Shown here: in pieces, positions 18,997 through 26,634 of the stretch
How positions within the stretch are numbered: position 1 is the stretch's first letter
How the letters are laid out: the number at the start of each line of letters is the position of its first letter
Source of the DNA: Jiella sonneratiae
GTDB taxonomy: Bacteria; Pseudomonadota; Alphaproteobacteria; Rhizobiales; Rhizobiaceae
Direction: 5' to 3'
Assembly (NCBI RefSeq): GCF_017353515.1
Contig: NZ_JAFMPY010000008.1
Location: 124,001-188,000 of the forward strand
DNA length: 64,000 bases
Program-made: the position numbers and the translations under genes
The notes under the pieces: generated by a model
Told to the model about the DNA's origin: nothing
The model's input: only the letters and a program-made list of their open reading frames with translations
The model's database searches: none

Positions 18997-20038
18997 TCGC
19001 GGCGGGCTTTCGGCGCGCCGACTGGCCGAAGGAGGAGAGCGCCTTCGAGCCTTCCGGCAGGACCAGTTCGCCCCGCTCCAGCCGCTGGCGCAGATAGGTG
19101 AAGCTCTGGATGGTCTGGGCGTAGAGATGATCGCCGGCCCGGATCGGGGTGTAGCGCGGCGACGGCGCGGGACCTGCGACCTCGGGCAGCGGCGCCACTT
19201 CCGTGTGGTAGTCGCAGGCGAAGAACAGCGGGAAGGAATAACGCTCCTCCTTCACCTTGCGCACGCGGTGCGAGGTCGCCACGAAGCGGCCGCCGGTCCA
19301 GACCTCCATCATGTCGCCGATGTTGACGACGAAGGCGTCGTCGAGCAGCGGCACGTCGATCCACTCGCCGTCGCCGTTCATCACCTCGAGGCCCGGCGCC
19401 GTCGGCAAGAGGAGGGTGAAGCATTCGTAGTCGGTGTGCGCGCCGATCCCCTGCACGTCCTCGGCGCTCGGATCGAACGGGTAGTGGATCAGCCGCAGCT
19501 GGCTCGGCGGGTTGGTGACGAAGCCGTCGAAGAAGGTCTCTTCCACCCCGAGCGCCAGGGCAAAGCCTTTGAGGAGGTGCCGGCCGAGATCGAACACGTC
19601 GTCGTAATAGCCCTCCACCGCCTCGCGGAAGCCGGGAAGCTCCGGCCACTGGTTCGGGCCGATCATCGGCGTACCCGCGACGACATCCGGATGGTCGGGG
19701 GCGACCTCGCGGCCGAGGTCGAGCGCTTCCTTGCGGTCGCGCTTGCCGCCGACCATCACCTCCTCGCCCTCCGGCACGTAGCCGCGGTGGTTGCCGGAGC
19801 GTCCGATATGGATCGCCATCTTCGCTTCCTCGGGCAGCGCGAAGAAGCTGCGCGTCGCGGAAAGCAGCGCCTCGCGCCGCCGGCGATCGACGGGATGGCC
19901 GGTGACGTAGAAGAAGCCGACCTCGCCGGCCGCCCGGCCGAGCTTTTCGGCGACCTTTTCGCGGTTGGCGGGATCGGACGAATAGAGGCCGGAAACGTCG
20001 ACGACCGGCAGTTCGGTGAAAGCGGCCTGCTGTGCCAT
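18989..20038 (-). CDS. Fe(II)/2-oxoglutarate-dependent oxygenase, isopenicillin-N-synthase family
   Basis: A 349-residue cytoplasmic non-haem iron oxygenase. The N-terminal DIOX_N region (FTELPVVDVSGLYS, GFFYVTGHPV) is followed by the jelly-roll core with the iron triad His201, Asp203 (GAHTDYECFTLL) and His257 (TSHRV), and Arg267-x-Ser269 (RYSFPLFF) for the cosubstrate carboxylate. Relatives hydroxylate amino acids and small metabolites; plant members hydroxylate homoarginine and so release guanidine. Its place between the binding protein and permease genes of a guanidine-riboswitch operon suggests it acts on a guanidino compound. That is inference; substrate unknown. Confidence 0.85.
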   Translation of the reverse strand: MAQQAAFTELPVVDVSGLYSSDPANREKVAEKLGRAAGEVGFFYVTGHPVDRRRREALLSATRSFFALPEEAKMAIHIGRSGNHRGYVPEGEEVMVGGKRDRKEALDLGREVAPDHPDVVAGTPMIGPNQWPELPGFREAVEGYYDDVFDLGRHLLKGFALALGVEETFFDGFVTNPPSQLRLIHYPFDPSAEDVQGIGAHTDYECFTLLLPTAPGLEVMNGDGEWIDVPLLDDAFVVNIGDMMEVWTGGRFVATSHRVRKVKEERYSFPLFFACDYHTEVAPLPEVAGPAPSPRYTPIRAGDHLYAQTIQSFTYLRQRLERGELVLPEGSKALSSFGQSARRKPAANA

Positions 20039-20131
20039 CCGCGTGGCTCCGTCATGGGGGGTCGAAAGAAGGGGCGGGCCGCCGCCGGGGCATGCCGCGG
20101 CGGCGGGTCGGGCGGCCGGATCCGAGCCGGA

Positions 20132-21205
20132 TCAGAGGCCGCCGGTTTCGGCCATTTTGACGAAGCTGTCGTCGAACCGCAGCTTGATGTTGTTGGTGTC
20201 GCCGTAGGTCGAGCCGTCGGGGAAGGTCACGCCGACGAATTCCGGGCTCGGCGCGCCCTGGCCGAGGATGCCGTGATCGTAGAGGAACTCGGCGACGAAC
20301 TTCGTGGTCTTCGGCAGCTGGCCGCCGCTGGTGAAGGCGAGGAGATCCTTCGGCGTGTAGAACAGCGCGGTCGCGGCGAGCTGGCTCTTGTAGCCTTCAA
20401 GGTCAGTGCCGGACGCCGCCGCCATCGCCTCCAGCGCCTTCTTGCCTTCCGGCGTATCCGACTTCATCAGGTCGAGCACCTCGAACCAGGCGCCGACGAG
20501 TGCCTTGCCGAAGTTAGGATTGTCCTTCAGCGTCTCAGTGTTGACCGCCATCATGTCGATGATCTCGCCGGGAATCTTGGAGGAATCGAAGACGAGATGG
20601 CCGCCCTGGTCGTCGACGATTTGCGACAGCATCGGATTCCACGTCGCCACCGCCGTGACCTCCGGCGTCCCGTAGACGGAGACCATGTCCGCGTCGGAGG
20701 TGTTCACCGTGGTGATGTCCCGCTCGGTCATGCCGACGCTTTCCAGGGCGCGGACGAGGAAATAGTGGGAGACCGAGAACTCGACGAGATTGACCCGCTG
20801 GCCCTTGACCGCCGCGAGATCGGTCTCGTTCTTCAGGACGAGGCCGTCATTGCCGTTGGAATAGTCGCCGGCGATGAGGGCGGTGGTGTCGACGCCGCCG
20901 GCGGCGGGGATCGACAGGGCGTCCATGTTGGTCATGGCGCAGCCGTCGTACTGGCCGGCGGTGTACTGGTTGATCGACTCGACGTAGTCGTTGATCTGCA
21001 CGGCCTTGATGGCGATGCCGTATTTGTCGGCCCACTTCTTCAGGATGCCGGAATCCTGCATGTAGCCCCAGGGCATCCAGCCGGCATAGATCGACCAGCA
21101 GACGGAAAAGTCCTTCTTCTCCGCGGCCGCGGCTGTCCCCGTGCCGATGGCTGGAAGGCTGAGGAGCGAGACGGCGAGCGCCAGGGCGGAGGCGAGATTT
21201 CGCAT
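20132..21205 (-). CDS. ABC transporter substrate-binding protein (guanidine locus)
   Basis: A 357-residue periplasmic binding protein of the NMT1/SsuA/TauA type. A Sec signal peptide ends near AAAAEKKD at about residue 30. The CWSIYAGWMPWGYM opening resembles proteins annotated as putative urea-type binding proteins in ykkC-controlled operons. ATG 21205 has an AAGGAAG ribosome site. It is the first gene after the guanidine-I riboswitch, about 108 bases downstream of it, with a 93-base gap before the oxygenase gene. The ligand is inferred to be guanidine or a guanidino compound. Confidence 0.88.
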   Translation of the reverse strand: MRNLASALALAVSLLSLPAIGTGTAAAAEKKDFSVCWSIYAGWMPWGYMQDSGILKKWADKYGIAIKAVQINDYVESINQYTAGQYDGCAMTNMDALSIPAAGGVDTTALIAGDYSNGNDGLVLKNETDLAAVKGQRVNLVEFSVSHYFLVRALESVGMTERDITTVNTSDADMVSVYGTPEVTAVATWNPMLSQIVDDQGGHLVFDSSKIPGEIIDMMAVNTETLKDNPNFGKALVGAWFEVLDLMKSDTPEGKKALEAMAAASGTDLEGYKSQLAATALFYTPKDLLAFTSGGQLPKTTKFVAEFLYDHGILGQGAPSPEFVGVTFPDGSTYGDTNNIKLRFDDSFVKMAETGGL

Positions 21206-21276
21206 GCGGCTTCTTCCTTCTTCGTCGCGTCGGCCGGAGCGGCCGGTTCGTGAAGGACGTCGCGCACTGAAGAGGA

Positions 21277-21323
21277 CCGGGAGACGGCCCGCTTCCACGC
21301 GGGTCCGTGCGGCGTTCTCCCGG
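21277..21323 (-). promoter_or_regulatory. Putative expression platform of the guanidine riboswitch
   Basis: The 3' CCGGGAGA of the aptamer (21316-21323) has an exact 8-base complement TCTCCCGG downstream (21277-21284 on the minus strand). Between them a CCCGC/GCGGG hairpin lies at 21288-21303. The long stem could act as terminator or anti-anti-structure when ligand is absent. There is only a weak U-tract, so the mechanism (intrinsic, Rho or translational) is open. Confidence 0.55.
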
Positions 21324-21411
21324 GATTTTGGCCCGCCGTGTCTCCCCGCAGCCCGCGGGGAGTGCGTCTCTCGGACCAGCATGCCCTCGAAAGGCACCGG
21401 AACCCTAGACG
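21314..21411 (-). promoter_or_regulatory. Guanidine-I (ykkC) riboswitch
   Basis: On the minus strand the conserved blocks of the ykkC class I aptamer appear in order and spacing: CTAGGGTTCCGG (about 21408-21397), CTGGTCCGAGAGA, a variable GC hairpin (CCCCGCGGGCTGCGGGG), then ACACGGCGGG, a CAAAAT linker and CCCGGGAGA (ending about 21316). This RNA binds free guanidinium and turns on export or degradation genes. It precedes the binding-protein gene, tying the whole operon to guanidine. Confidence 0.95.
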
Positions 21412-21431
21412 CACCGCACGAGAAGAGACCA

Positions 21432-21447
21432 TCCAAGATGCGTGCCA
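21432..21447 (-). promoter_or_regulatory. Sigma-54-like -24/-12 promoter element
   Basis: The minus strand reads TGGCACG-CATC-TTGGA against the consensus TGGCACG-N4-TTGC(A/T). Spacing is exact and the only mismatch is the C of the -12 GC. The predicted transcript start near 21420 falls just before the riboswitch. A dyad TGCGCA-N5-TGCGCA at 21534-21550 may be a degenerate NtrC site. The -12 mismatch makes function uncertain. Confidence 0.55.
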
Positions 21448-21745
21448 GCCATGGCAGGCCGGCCGCGCCGGCACGATTCGGCCTCACGCTAAGCCGCCCT
21501 CCCCGGCGCGCACGGGCCGCACGCGCTGCAGCTTGCGCAAGGCTTGCGCAGCGGCGGGCGAAAATTGTGCAGACCGGGCCGTCGCATCGGAGACGGTCGT
21601 GCCGCGAAACGCTTGGCACGCCGGGGCCGCGCCGGGCGGCTTGGCGCCGCCGGGCTGCGGCAGGGCGGCAACACTCGCCCCGCCGGATTCGCTTTGTGAC
21701 GAAATGTGTCGACTTCCTGCCCCAATCTGCGATCACGGGTTTGTC

Positions 21746-22696
21746 ATGAGCACGACACACGCCGTTATCGCCATCCGCCGCGCCCTCCTCTGCGCCCTCG
21801 CCCTGCCGCTTGCCGGCTGCGTCGGGGCGCCCGGCGCCGACGAGGCCCTCGACGCCATCGCGACGCGGGATTTCGGCCCCGCCCAGGAATGCCTCGCTCG
21901 GGCGATGTATTTCGAATCCAACCGCTCCAGCGAGGACGGCATGCTCGCGGTCGGCACGGTGGTGATGAACCGGGTCGAGTCGCCGGACTATCCGAACGAC
22001 GTCTGCGAGGTGGTCGGACAGCCCGGCCAGTTCGCCGCGGGCGTGATGACGCGGGACATGAACGCCGGCAAGGATCTGGCGATGAAGGTCGCCTCCCGCG
22101 TGCTTTCCGGCGCGCGGCACCGGGGCGTCGACAAGGCGAAATACTTCCACACCGCCGGCATGCATTTCGGCTACCGCAACATGAACTACACCGCGATCGC
22201 CGGGGGCAACGCATTCTACGAGCGGGTCTCGCGGCGGCTGAACCCCGGCTTCAGGATGACGTCCCAGGCGGAAGTGCGCGAGGCCCAGAACGCGACCGGC
22301 GCGATCGACACCCTGCGCACCGCCTCGACGGCGCGGGACAAGGCGACGGGCAGCACGACGGCGATCGGCTATGCCGAGCCGAAGATGCGCGAAGCGGCGA
22401 TGGCGCCGGTTCCGGGCGAACGGCCGGCCGAAGCCGCGACTGCGACGCCCGAGCCGAAGAGCCCCTTCCTCGGCATGTTCCGCAGCCGCAAGCAGGCTGG
22501 ACCCAATGCCGGCGAGGGGAACGACGGCCGCAGCGCGCGCCTCGCCGATGCGGCGCCGGACGAACGGCCGGCGGCCGACGGAGCTTCGGCGGAGAACCTG
22601 CCGGGCGTCGGGACGGGGATGGGCTTTTCCGAGAGCGGCGGCGGCAAGGGCGACGGCCCGAAGGACGGCGCCGACGCCTGGCTGCGGCGCTGGTAG
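21746..22696 (+). CDS. SleB/CwlJ-type cell wall hydrolase, predicted lipoprotein
   Basis: A 316-residue envelope protein. The signal peptide ends in the lipobox LAGC with Cys25, so it should be lipid-anchored. The Hydrolase_2 domain spans about residues 45-165 (ECLARAMYFESNRSSEDGML with the catalytic-type Glu, VVMNRV, and AKYFHTAGMHF). Such enzymes cut peptidoglycan in spore cortex or, in proteobacteria, in wall remodelling. The C-terminal half is low-complexity, Pro/Ala/Gly-rich and probably disordered. ATG 21746 places the signal peptide correctly. It is divergent from the guanidine operon. Confidence 0.88.
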   Translation: MSTTHAVIAIRRALLCALALPLAGCVGAPGADEALDAIATRDFGPAQECLARAMYFESNRSSEDGMLAVGTVVMNRVESPDYPNDVCEVVGQPGQFAAGVMTRDMNAGKDLAMKVASRVLSGARHRGVDKAKYFHTAGMHFGYRNMNYTAIAGGNAFYERVSRRLNPGFRMTSQAEVREAQNATGAIDTLRTASTARDKATGSTTAIGYAEPKMREAAMAPVPGERPAEAATATPEPKSPFLGMFRSRKQAGPNAGEGNDGRSARLADAAPDERPAADGASAENLPGVGTGMGFSESGGGKGDGPKDGADAWLRRW

Positions 22697-22824
22697 AACG
22701 CCGGCGCGATGTCGCGCTGCAACCTTCGACGCTGGCAAGCACCGCCTCGCCCCTATATGCGGCGGCAGTGGCGCAACCGCCGCAAGGCGGTGAGACGCAG
22801 GCTGGCGTAACGAAGAGCTGACCG

Positions 22825-24303
22825 ATGGCAGGCAGGGATGGGCAGGCGCTCCCGGCGCGGACCGGCACGAGCAGAGTGCCCGACAGGGTCGGCCCGGTGC
22901 TCTTTTCGCGGGGCGGCGACGGCAGGGCCGATGCTCTGCGGGCGCTGGTCGTGCGGCCGACGGGCGAAGCTCCGCCGACGCTCGTGACCGAGGCGGGGAC
23001 CGTGTCGCCCGAAATCGTCACCGACGCGTTCGGACGCACCGTCCATGCCTACGACTTTTCCCTGAACAGCGGCGTAACCGGCACCTACGAGTGCGACGGT
23101 GTCGGCCGCAGCGTGCGATCGCCGGCCATCGCCGACATCCGCATCGCCTATGTTTCCTGCAACGGCCAGGAGGAAGGCGACCTCGACCGCGGTCTCGACG
23201 AACGCGACGCGATCTGGCAACGGCTCGCCGACGAAAACGCCGCCGCGCCCTTCGCCCTGCTCCTCCAGGGCGGCGACCAGCTCTATGCCGACGACGTTCT
23301 CCACTGCCATCCCACCGTGGAACGCTGGGCGGCCATGCCGAAGACCGAGCGGGGCGCCGTCGAACTCACGCCGGAGGTCGCCGAGGCGCTGCGCCGCTTC
23401 TATTTCGAGCGCTACCTCGTCACGTATTCGCGCCCGGCCTTCGCCAGCCTCGCGGCGAGCGTTCCCTCGATCATGATGTGGGACGACCACGACATCGTCG
23501 ACGGCTGGGGCAGCCATCCGCCGGAGATGCTCGACAGCCCGGTGGGGCGGGCGATGTTCGCCGCGGCGCGCGAGATGTTCCTGGTCTTCCAGATGGCGGT
23601 CTCGCCCGGCGAGACCTCGCCGAACGGCTTCGACGCCACCGGCGCCAATCTCGGCACGGCGGTGCGCTATCCCGGCCTCTCGGTGATCTCGCCGGACCTT
23701 CGCAGCGAGCGGCGGCTCGAACGCGTGATGGGCGAGAGCGGCTGGCGGGTTCTCGAAACGGCCTTCGCGACGACCCCGCCGCAGGACCGCATCCTGATGA
23801 TGTCGAGCGTCCCGGCGCTCGGCCCGCGGCTTTCCTGGGCGGAGTTCGTCGCCGACGTGCTGCCGGGTTCCAGCGAATACGAGGACGACCTGCGCGACCA
23901 GTGGCAGAGCCGGACCCACCGGGCGGAATGGCGACGCTTCCTGTCGCTGCTCGCCGGCTGGCAGGAGAGCGGCAAGGGAGCGCTCACCGTGCTCTCCGGC
24001 GAGATCCATCTCGCGACGCGCGGCGAGATGACGCTGAAGGGCGGCGGCACGATGCATCAGCTCGTTGCCTCGGGAATCGCCCATCCGGCGCCGCATCCCG
24101 GCTATCCGAAAGTGCTCGGACTGCTCGCCCGCTTCGGGGAGAGCCCGCTGAAGGGACGCAGCATCCGCATCCGCCCGGTCCCCGGCTACGCCACCACCTA
24201 TGCCGCCGAGCGCAACTATCTCGTCCTCGAACGCCGCGACGGACGCTGGTCCGCCGCATGGGAGCTCGAACGGTTCGGCCGGACCCGGTCCCTCGCCATC
24301 TGA
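22825..24303 (+). CDS. PhoD-like alkaline phosphatase family protein
   Basis: A 492-residue metallophosphatase of the PhoD superfamily. Motifs seen are YVSCNG, LLQGGDQLYAD and MMWDDHDIVDGWGSH, which carry the metal-binding Asp and His residues, and VLSGEIHLATRG near the C-terminus. No twin-arginine or Sec signal is visible, unlike secreted PhoD, so this is more like the cytoplasmic PhoD-like phosphodiesterases. Substrate unknown. ATG 22825 follows a GAAGAG-type ribosome site. A small hairpin ACCGCC-gcaa-GGCGGT lies at 22776-22791 upstream. Confidence 0.87.
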   Translation: MAGRDGQALPARTGTSRVPDRVGPVLFSRGGDGRADALRALVVRPTGEAPPTLVTEAGTVSPEIVTDAFGRTVHAYDFSLNSGVTGTYECDGVGRSVRSPAIADIRIAYVSCNGQEEGDLDRGLDERDAIWQRLADENAAAPFALLLQGGDQLYADDVLHCHPTVERWAAMPKTERGAVELTPEVAEALRRFYFERYLVTYSRPAFASLAASVPSIMMWDDHDIVDGWGSHPPEMLDSPVGRAMFAAAREMFLVFQMAVSPGETSPNGFDATGANLGTAVRYPGLSVISPDLRSERRLERVMGESGWRVLETAFATTPPQDRILMMSSVPALGPRLSWAEFVADVLPGSSEYEDDLRDQWQSRTHRAEWRRFLSLLAGWQESGKGALTVLSGEIHLATRGEMTLKGGGTMHQLVASGIAHPAPHPGYPKVLGLLARFGESPLKGRSIRIRPVPGYATTYAAERNYLVLERRDGRWSAAWELERFGRTRSLAI

Positions 24304-24547
24304 GGGCAGCGAGCGCGACGGGCATGGATGCCGTGCGGCCAGCACTCGCCGCGGAAGAATCACGACAAGTTCGACGCAAGGTTAGGTTGCGATTATCCAG
24401 TCTGATGCTCGGCGAATAGTGTCGTTTCGTCATCAATCTGCTGAAATTTTTCGCAATATAGTGAACGGATTTATATTGACCACGCTGCAGAAACGAATGC
24501 AGGATCGCCCGATCTCCCTCAGCGTAAGAAAAGTCGACGGTTGGTCC

Positions 24548-24856
24548 ATGGCCCGAGATACAGCAACCTGCGAAGTCGACCTGCCAAGTGTGCCGGCCGA
24601 GGCGACAGCCCGGGAGGACGGCGCCGCGCTGCGCGAGAGCCCTTCGGCGGGCGAGGCGACGCTCCGCGGCTTGCGGCGAATGGCGCGCAGCGTCCCGCCG
24701 TCTTTCGCGCGGGGAGAGCCGGCGCTCCCATCGCCACGCCAGGACGGCGGCACCGGTCGGATCGAGCTGGACGTCTCGCGGCTCTTCGGCATCGCGGCGA
24801 TCAGGCCCCTGCCCGGCGGCTATCGGCCCGTCTTCGTCAGGCGGCGGACGGACTGA
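24548..24856 (+). CDS. Small hypothetical protein (uncertain)
   Basis: A possible gene of 102 residues with no family resemblance. Third codon positions are strongly G/C, as in real genes here, and the C-terminal segment (RIELDVSRLFGIAAIRPLPGGYRPVFVRR) looks folded; the rest is Ala/Glu/Arg-rich. A longer GTG start at 24419 would add residues encoded by AT-richer DNA and is less likely. The AT-rich stretch 24395-24500 could hold its promoter. Confidence 0.4.
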   Translation: MARDTATCEVDLPSVPAEATAREDGAALRESPSAGEATLRGLRRMARSVPPSFARGEPALPSPRQDGGTGRIELDVSRLFGIAAIRPLPGGYRPVFVRRRTD

Positions 24857-24947
24857 TCCGACGGCCCCAGGGTCTTGCGCGGAATTCCACTCCCAGCACC
24901 GATGCTGTAATGCTGCGCGTCTTCCTCCGGCTGCGGATCGAGGCGCC

Positions 24948-25580
24948 ATGACCACAAGGCTCACCCGAGAAGATTTCGTCGCCCGCCTCCGCGGCCTTGC
25001 GCCTTCCCGGCGGCGGATCGTCGCCGTCGCCGGCTCGCCGGGAGCAGGCAAGAGCACGCTGGCCGACTGGCTCGCCGAGGAACTCGGCCGCGGGGCCCCG
25101 GGCACGGCGGCGGTGCTGCCGATGGACGGCTTCCATTTCGACGACATGCTGCTCGACGCGCGGGGGCACAGGCCGCGCAAGGGCGCCCCTCACACCTTCG
25201 ACACCGGCGGTTTCGCCACGACGCTGAAGCGGCTGCGGGAGAGCCCGGACGAGGAGATCGCCGTGCCGGTCTTCGACCGGGCGATCGAGATCGCCCGCGC
25301 CGGCGCGCGGATCATCGGGCCGGACGTTAGCACCGTCGTCGTCGAAGGAAACTATCTTCTCCTCGACGACCCGGCCTGGGCGCCGATGCGCCGCTTCTTC
25401 GACGTCACCGCAATGATCGAGGTTCCCGAAGCGACGCTGCGCCAGCGCCTCACCGCCCGCTGGGTCGGCTACGGCCTTGCCGGCGACGCGCTCGAGGCAA
25501 AGCTCGAAGGCAACGACCTTCCCAATATGCGCACCGTGCTCGGGCGCAGCGTCGCTGCCGACTACACGATCGTCGCATAG
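24948..25580 (+). CDS. P-loop nucleoside/sugar kinase family protein
   Basis: A 210-residue kinase of the PRK/uridine kinase-like P-loop group (annotated as nucleoside or nucleotide kinase, FrcK-like, in rhizobia). Walker A is GSPGAGKST at about residues 29-37, the substrate segment LPMDGFHFDD follows, and VVVEGNYLLLDDPAW is typical. The region RQRLTARWVGYGL supplies lid arginines. The phosphate acceptor is unknown; fructose or pantothenate-like substrates are known in relatives. It ends just before the two palindromic repeats. Confidence 0.85.
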   Translation: MTTRLTREDFVARLRGLAPSRRRIVAVAGSPGAGKSTLADWLAEELGRGAPGTAAVLPMDGFHFDDMLLDARGHRPRKGAPHTFDTGGFATTLKRLRESPDEEIAVPVFDRAIEIARAGARIIGPDVSTVVVEGNYLLLDDPAWAPMRRFFDVTAMIEVPEATLRQRLTARWVGYGLAGDALEAKLEGNDLPNMRTVLGRSVAADYTIVA

Positions 25581-25606
25581 GATGTGAAAGGCCGGCCCGC
25601 GCTGCG

Positions 25607-25684
25607 CTAGTGGATTGAATTTGACGTTTGAGTCCCGATCGGGTGAGGCGTCGTATCAAACGTCAAATTCGAAAAGTCCACTAG
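25607..25684. repeat. 78-bp imperfect palindrome, copy 1
   Basis: The left arm CTAGTGG...GAATTTGACGTTTGA (25607-25631) is mirrored by TCAAACGTCAAATTC...TCCACTAG (25656-25684). It lies between convergent genes. The arms share a design with the next element (CnAGTGG, short gap, GAWTYYGACRTTTG), so both seem to belong to one family of structured repeats. It may double as a bidirectional terminator. Confidence 0.75.
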
Positions 25685-25698
25685 GATCATAATCTTGG

Positions 25699-25774
25699 CG
25701 AGTGGTCTTTCGATTCCGACATTTGCTGTGCGGTCTCCACAAGACGGTACCAAATGTCGGAATCGGACCACTCG
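25699..25774. repeat. 76-bp imperfect palindrome, copy 2
   Basis: The left arm CGAGTGGTC...GATTCCGACATTTG (25699-25725) is mirrored by CAAATGTCGGAATC and GACCACTCG (25751-25774). It starts 14 bases after copy 1 and has nearly the same length and layout but diverged arms. The arms have compensating changes, so base pairing is kept while sequence differs. Confidence 0.75.
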
Positions 25775-25791
25775 GCGAAAGGCGTGCGGCG

Positions 25792-26634
25792 TCACTCCGG
25801 CGGACAGCCACGCGCCTCGGCCAGCCGGCCGATGGCGATCAGCTCGGGCCGGTATTCGAAATGCATGGTGTCGTAGTGATACCACTTGCCGCCCCAGACG
25901 AAGCCGTGGCGCTCGAAGGCCGTCACGATCGCCTTCGGAAACTTGTTCGAGTAATGCGGGACGTTGCCGGGCTTTCCGCCGCTCCACAGCCAGTAGTCGG
26001 CGAATTTTGTGTTGAGGTCGATCGCCGCCCCGAAGCTGTGGGCCGAGAGCCGGCTGGTGCCGGCGACCACCCGCCAGTTGAAGGTGCCGGCCGAGGGCAC
26101 GAGATATTTCTTCAGCGCCGCATCGGCGGAAAGCTCCTTCTCCACGGCGCGTAAAGCCTCGTCGGCCCCGCCGACCCGGCTGAAGGGGAGCTTCGCGCCG
26201 AACCAGTCGACCGTGACGAGGCGACTCGCGGCCGCCGGCTTCGCGGCCCCGTAGAGGGCGCGGAAGAAGGCGTCGTCGCGGATGCGCCCCGGATCGAAAT
26301 TGCGCGGCGGCGGCCGGCCGGTGTCGCAGGCGCCGATCGGATAGATCTGCGACAGCATGTCCTCGAGGTCGGCGTCGGCGAGCTTCGCCTCGTGGTCCTT
26401 CGCCCTGCCGTCGTCGATGGCGATGCGGCTGCCGCCCGCCATCACGACGGCGTCCGGCTCGATCGAAGCGACGGCGCCGGGATAGGCGGCGCTCAGCGCC
26501 TCCAGCCGGTCGAAGAGCGGCACGGAGGACGCGGCAAACGCGCCCGAAGCGGTGCCGGCGGCGACGACCGGCAGGAGAAAGGCGGAGACCGCTGCGGCCT
26601 GCCACAGGGCGTGGAGGCTAGTTCGAACAGCCAT
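25792..26634 (-). CDS. M15-family metallopeptidase (D-Ala-D-Ala carboxypeptidase-like)
   Basis: A 280-residue exported peptidoglycan peptidase. A signal peptide ends near GAFAASS (about residue 36). The zinc ligands are His199 and Asp206 (SRLSAHSFGAAIDLN) and His258 (YDTMHFEYRP), as in M15/VanY-like L-alanyl-D-glutamate or D-Ala-D-Ala carboxypeptidases. ATG 26634 overlaps the end of the upstream YARHG-protein gene by 17 bases, so the two form an envelope operon. Confidence 0.88.
   Translation of the reverse strand: MAVRTSLHALWQAAAVSAFLLPVVAAGTASGAFAASSVPLFDRLEALSAAYPGAVASIEPDAVVMAGGSRIAIDDGRAKDHEAKLADADLEDMLSQIYPIGACDTGRPPPRNFDPGRIRDDAFFRALYGAAKPAAASRLVTVDWFGAKLPFSRVGGADEALRAVEKELSADAALKKYLVPSAGTFNWRVVAGTSRLSAHSFGAAIDLNTKFADYWLWSGGKPGNVPHYSNKFPKAIVTAFERHGFVWGGKWYHYDTMHFEYRPELIAIGRLAEARGCPPE

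Noticed and set aside
21613-21630. Second TGGCACG on the plus strand as a sigma-54 promoter for the SleB gene
   Set aside because: No TTGC at the required distance.
24419-24547. GTG start extending the small hypothetical protein
   Set aside because: The added region is AT-rich, looks like promoter DNA and lacks a ribosome site.
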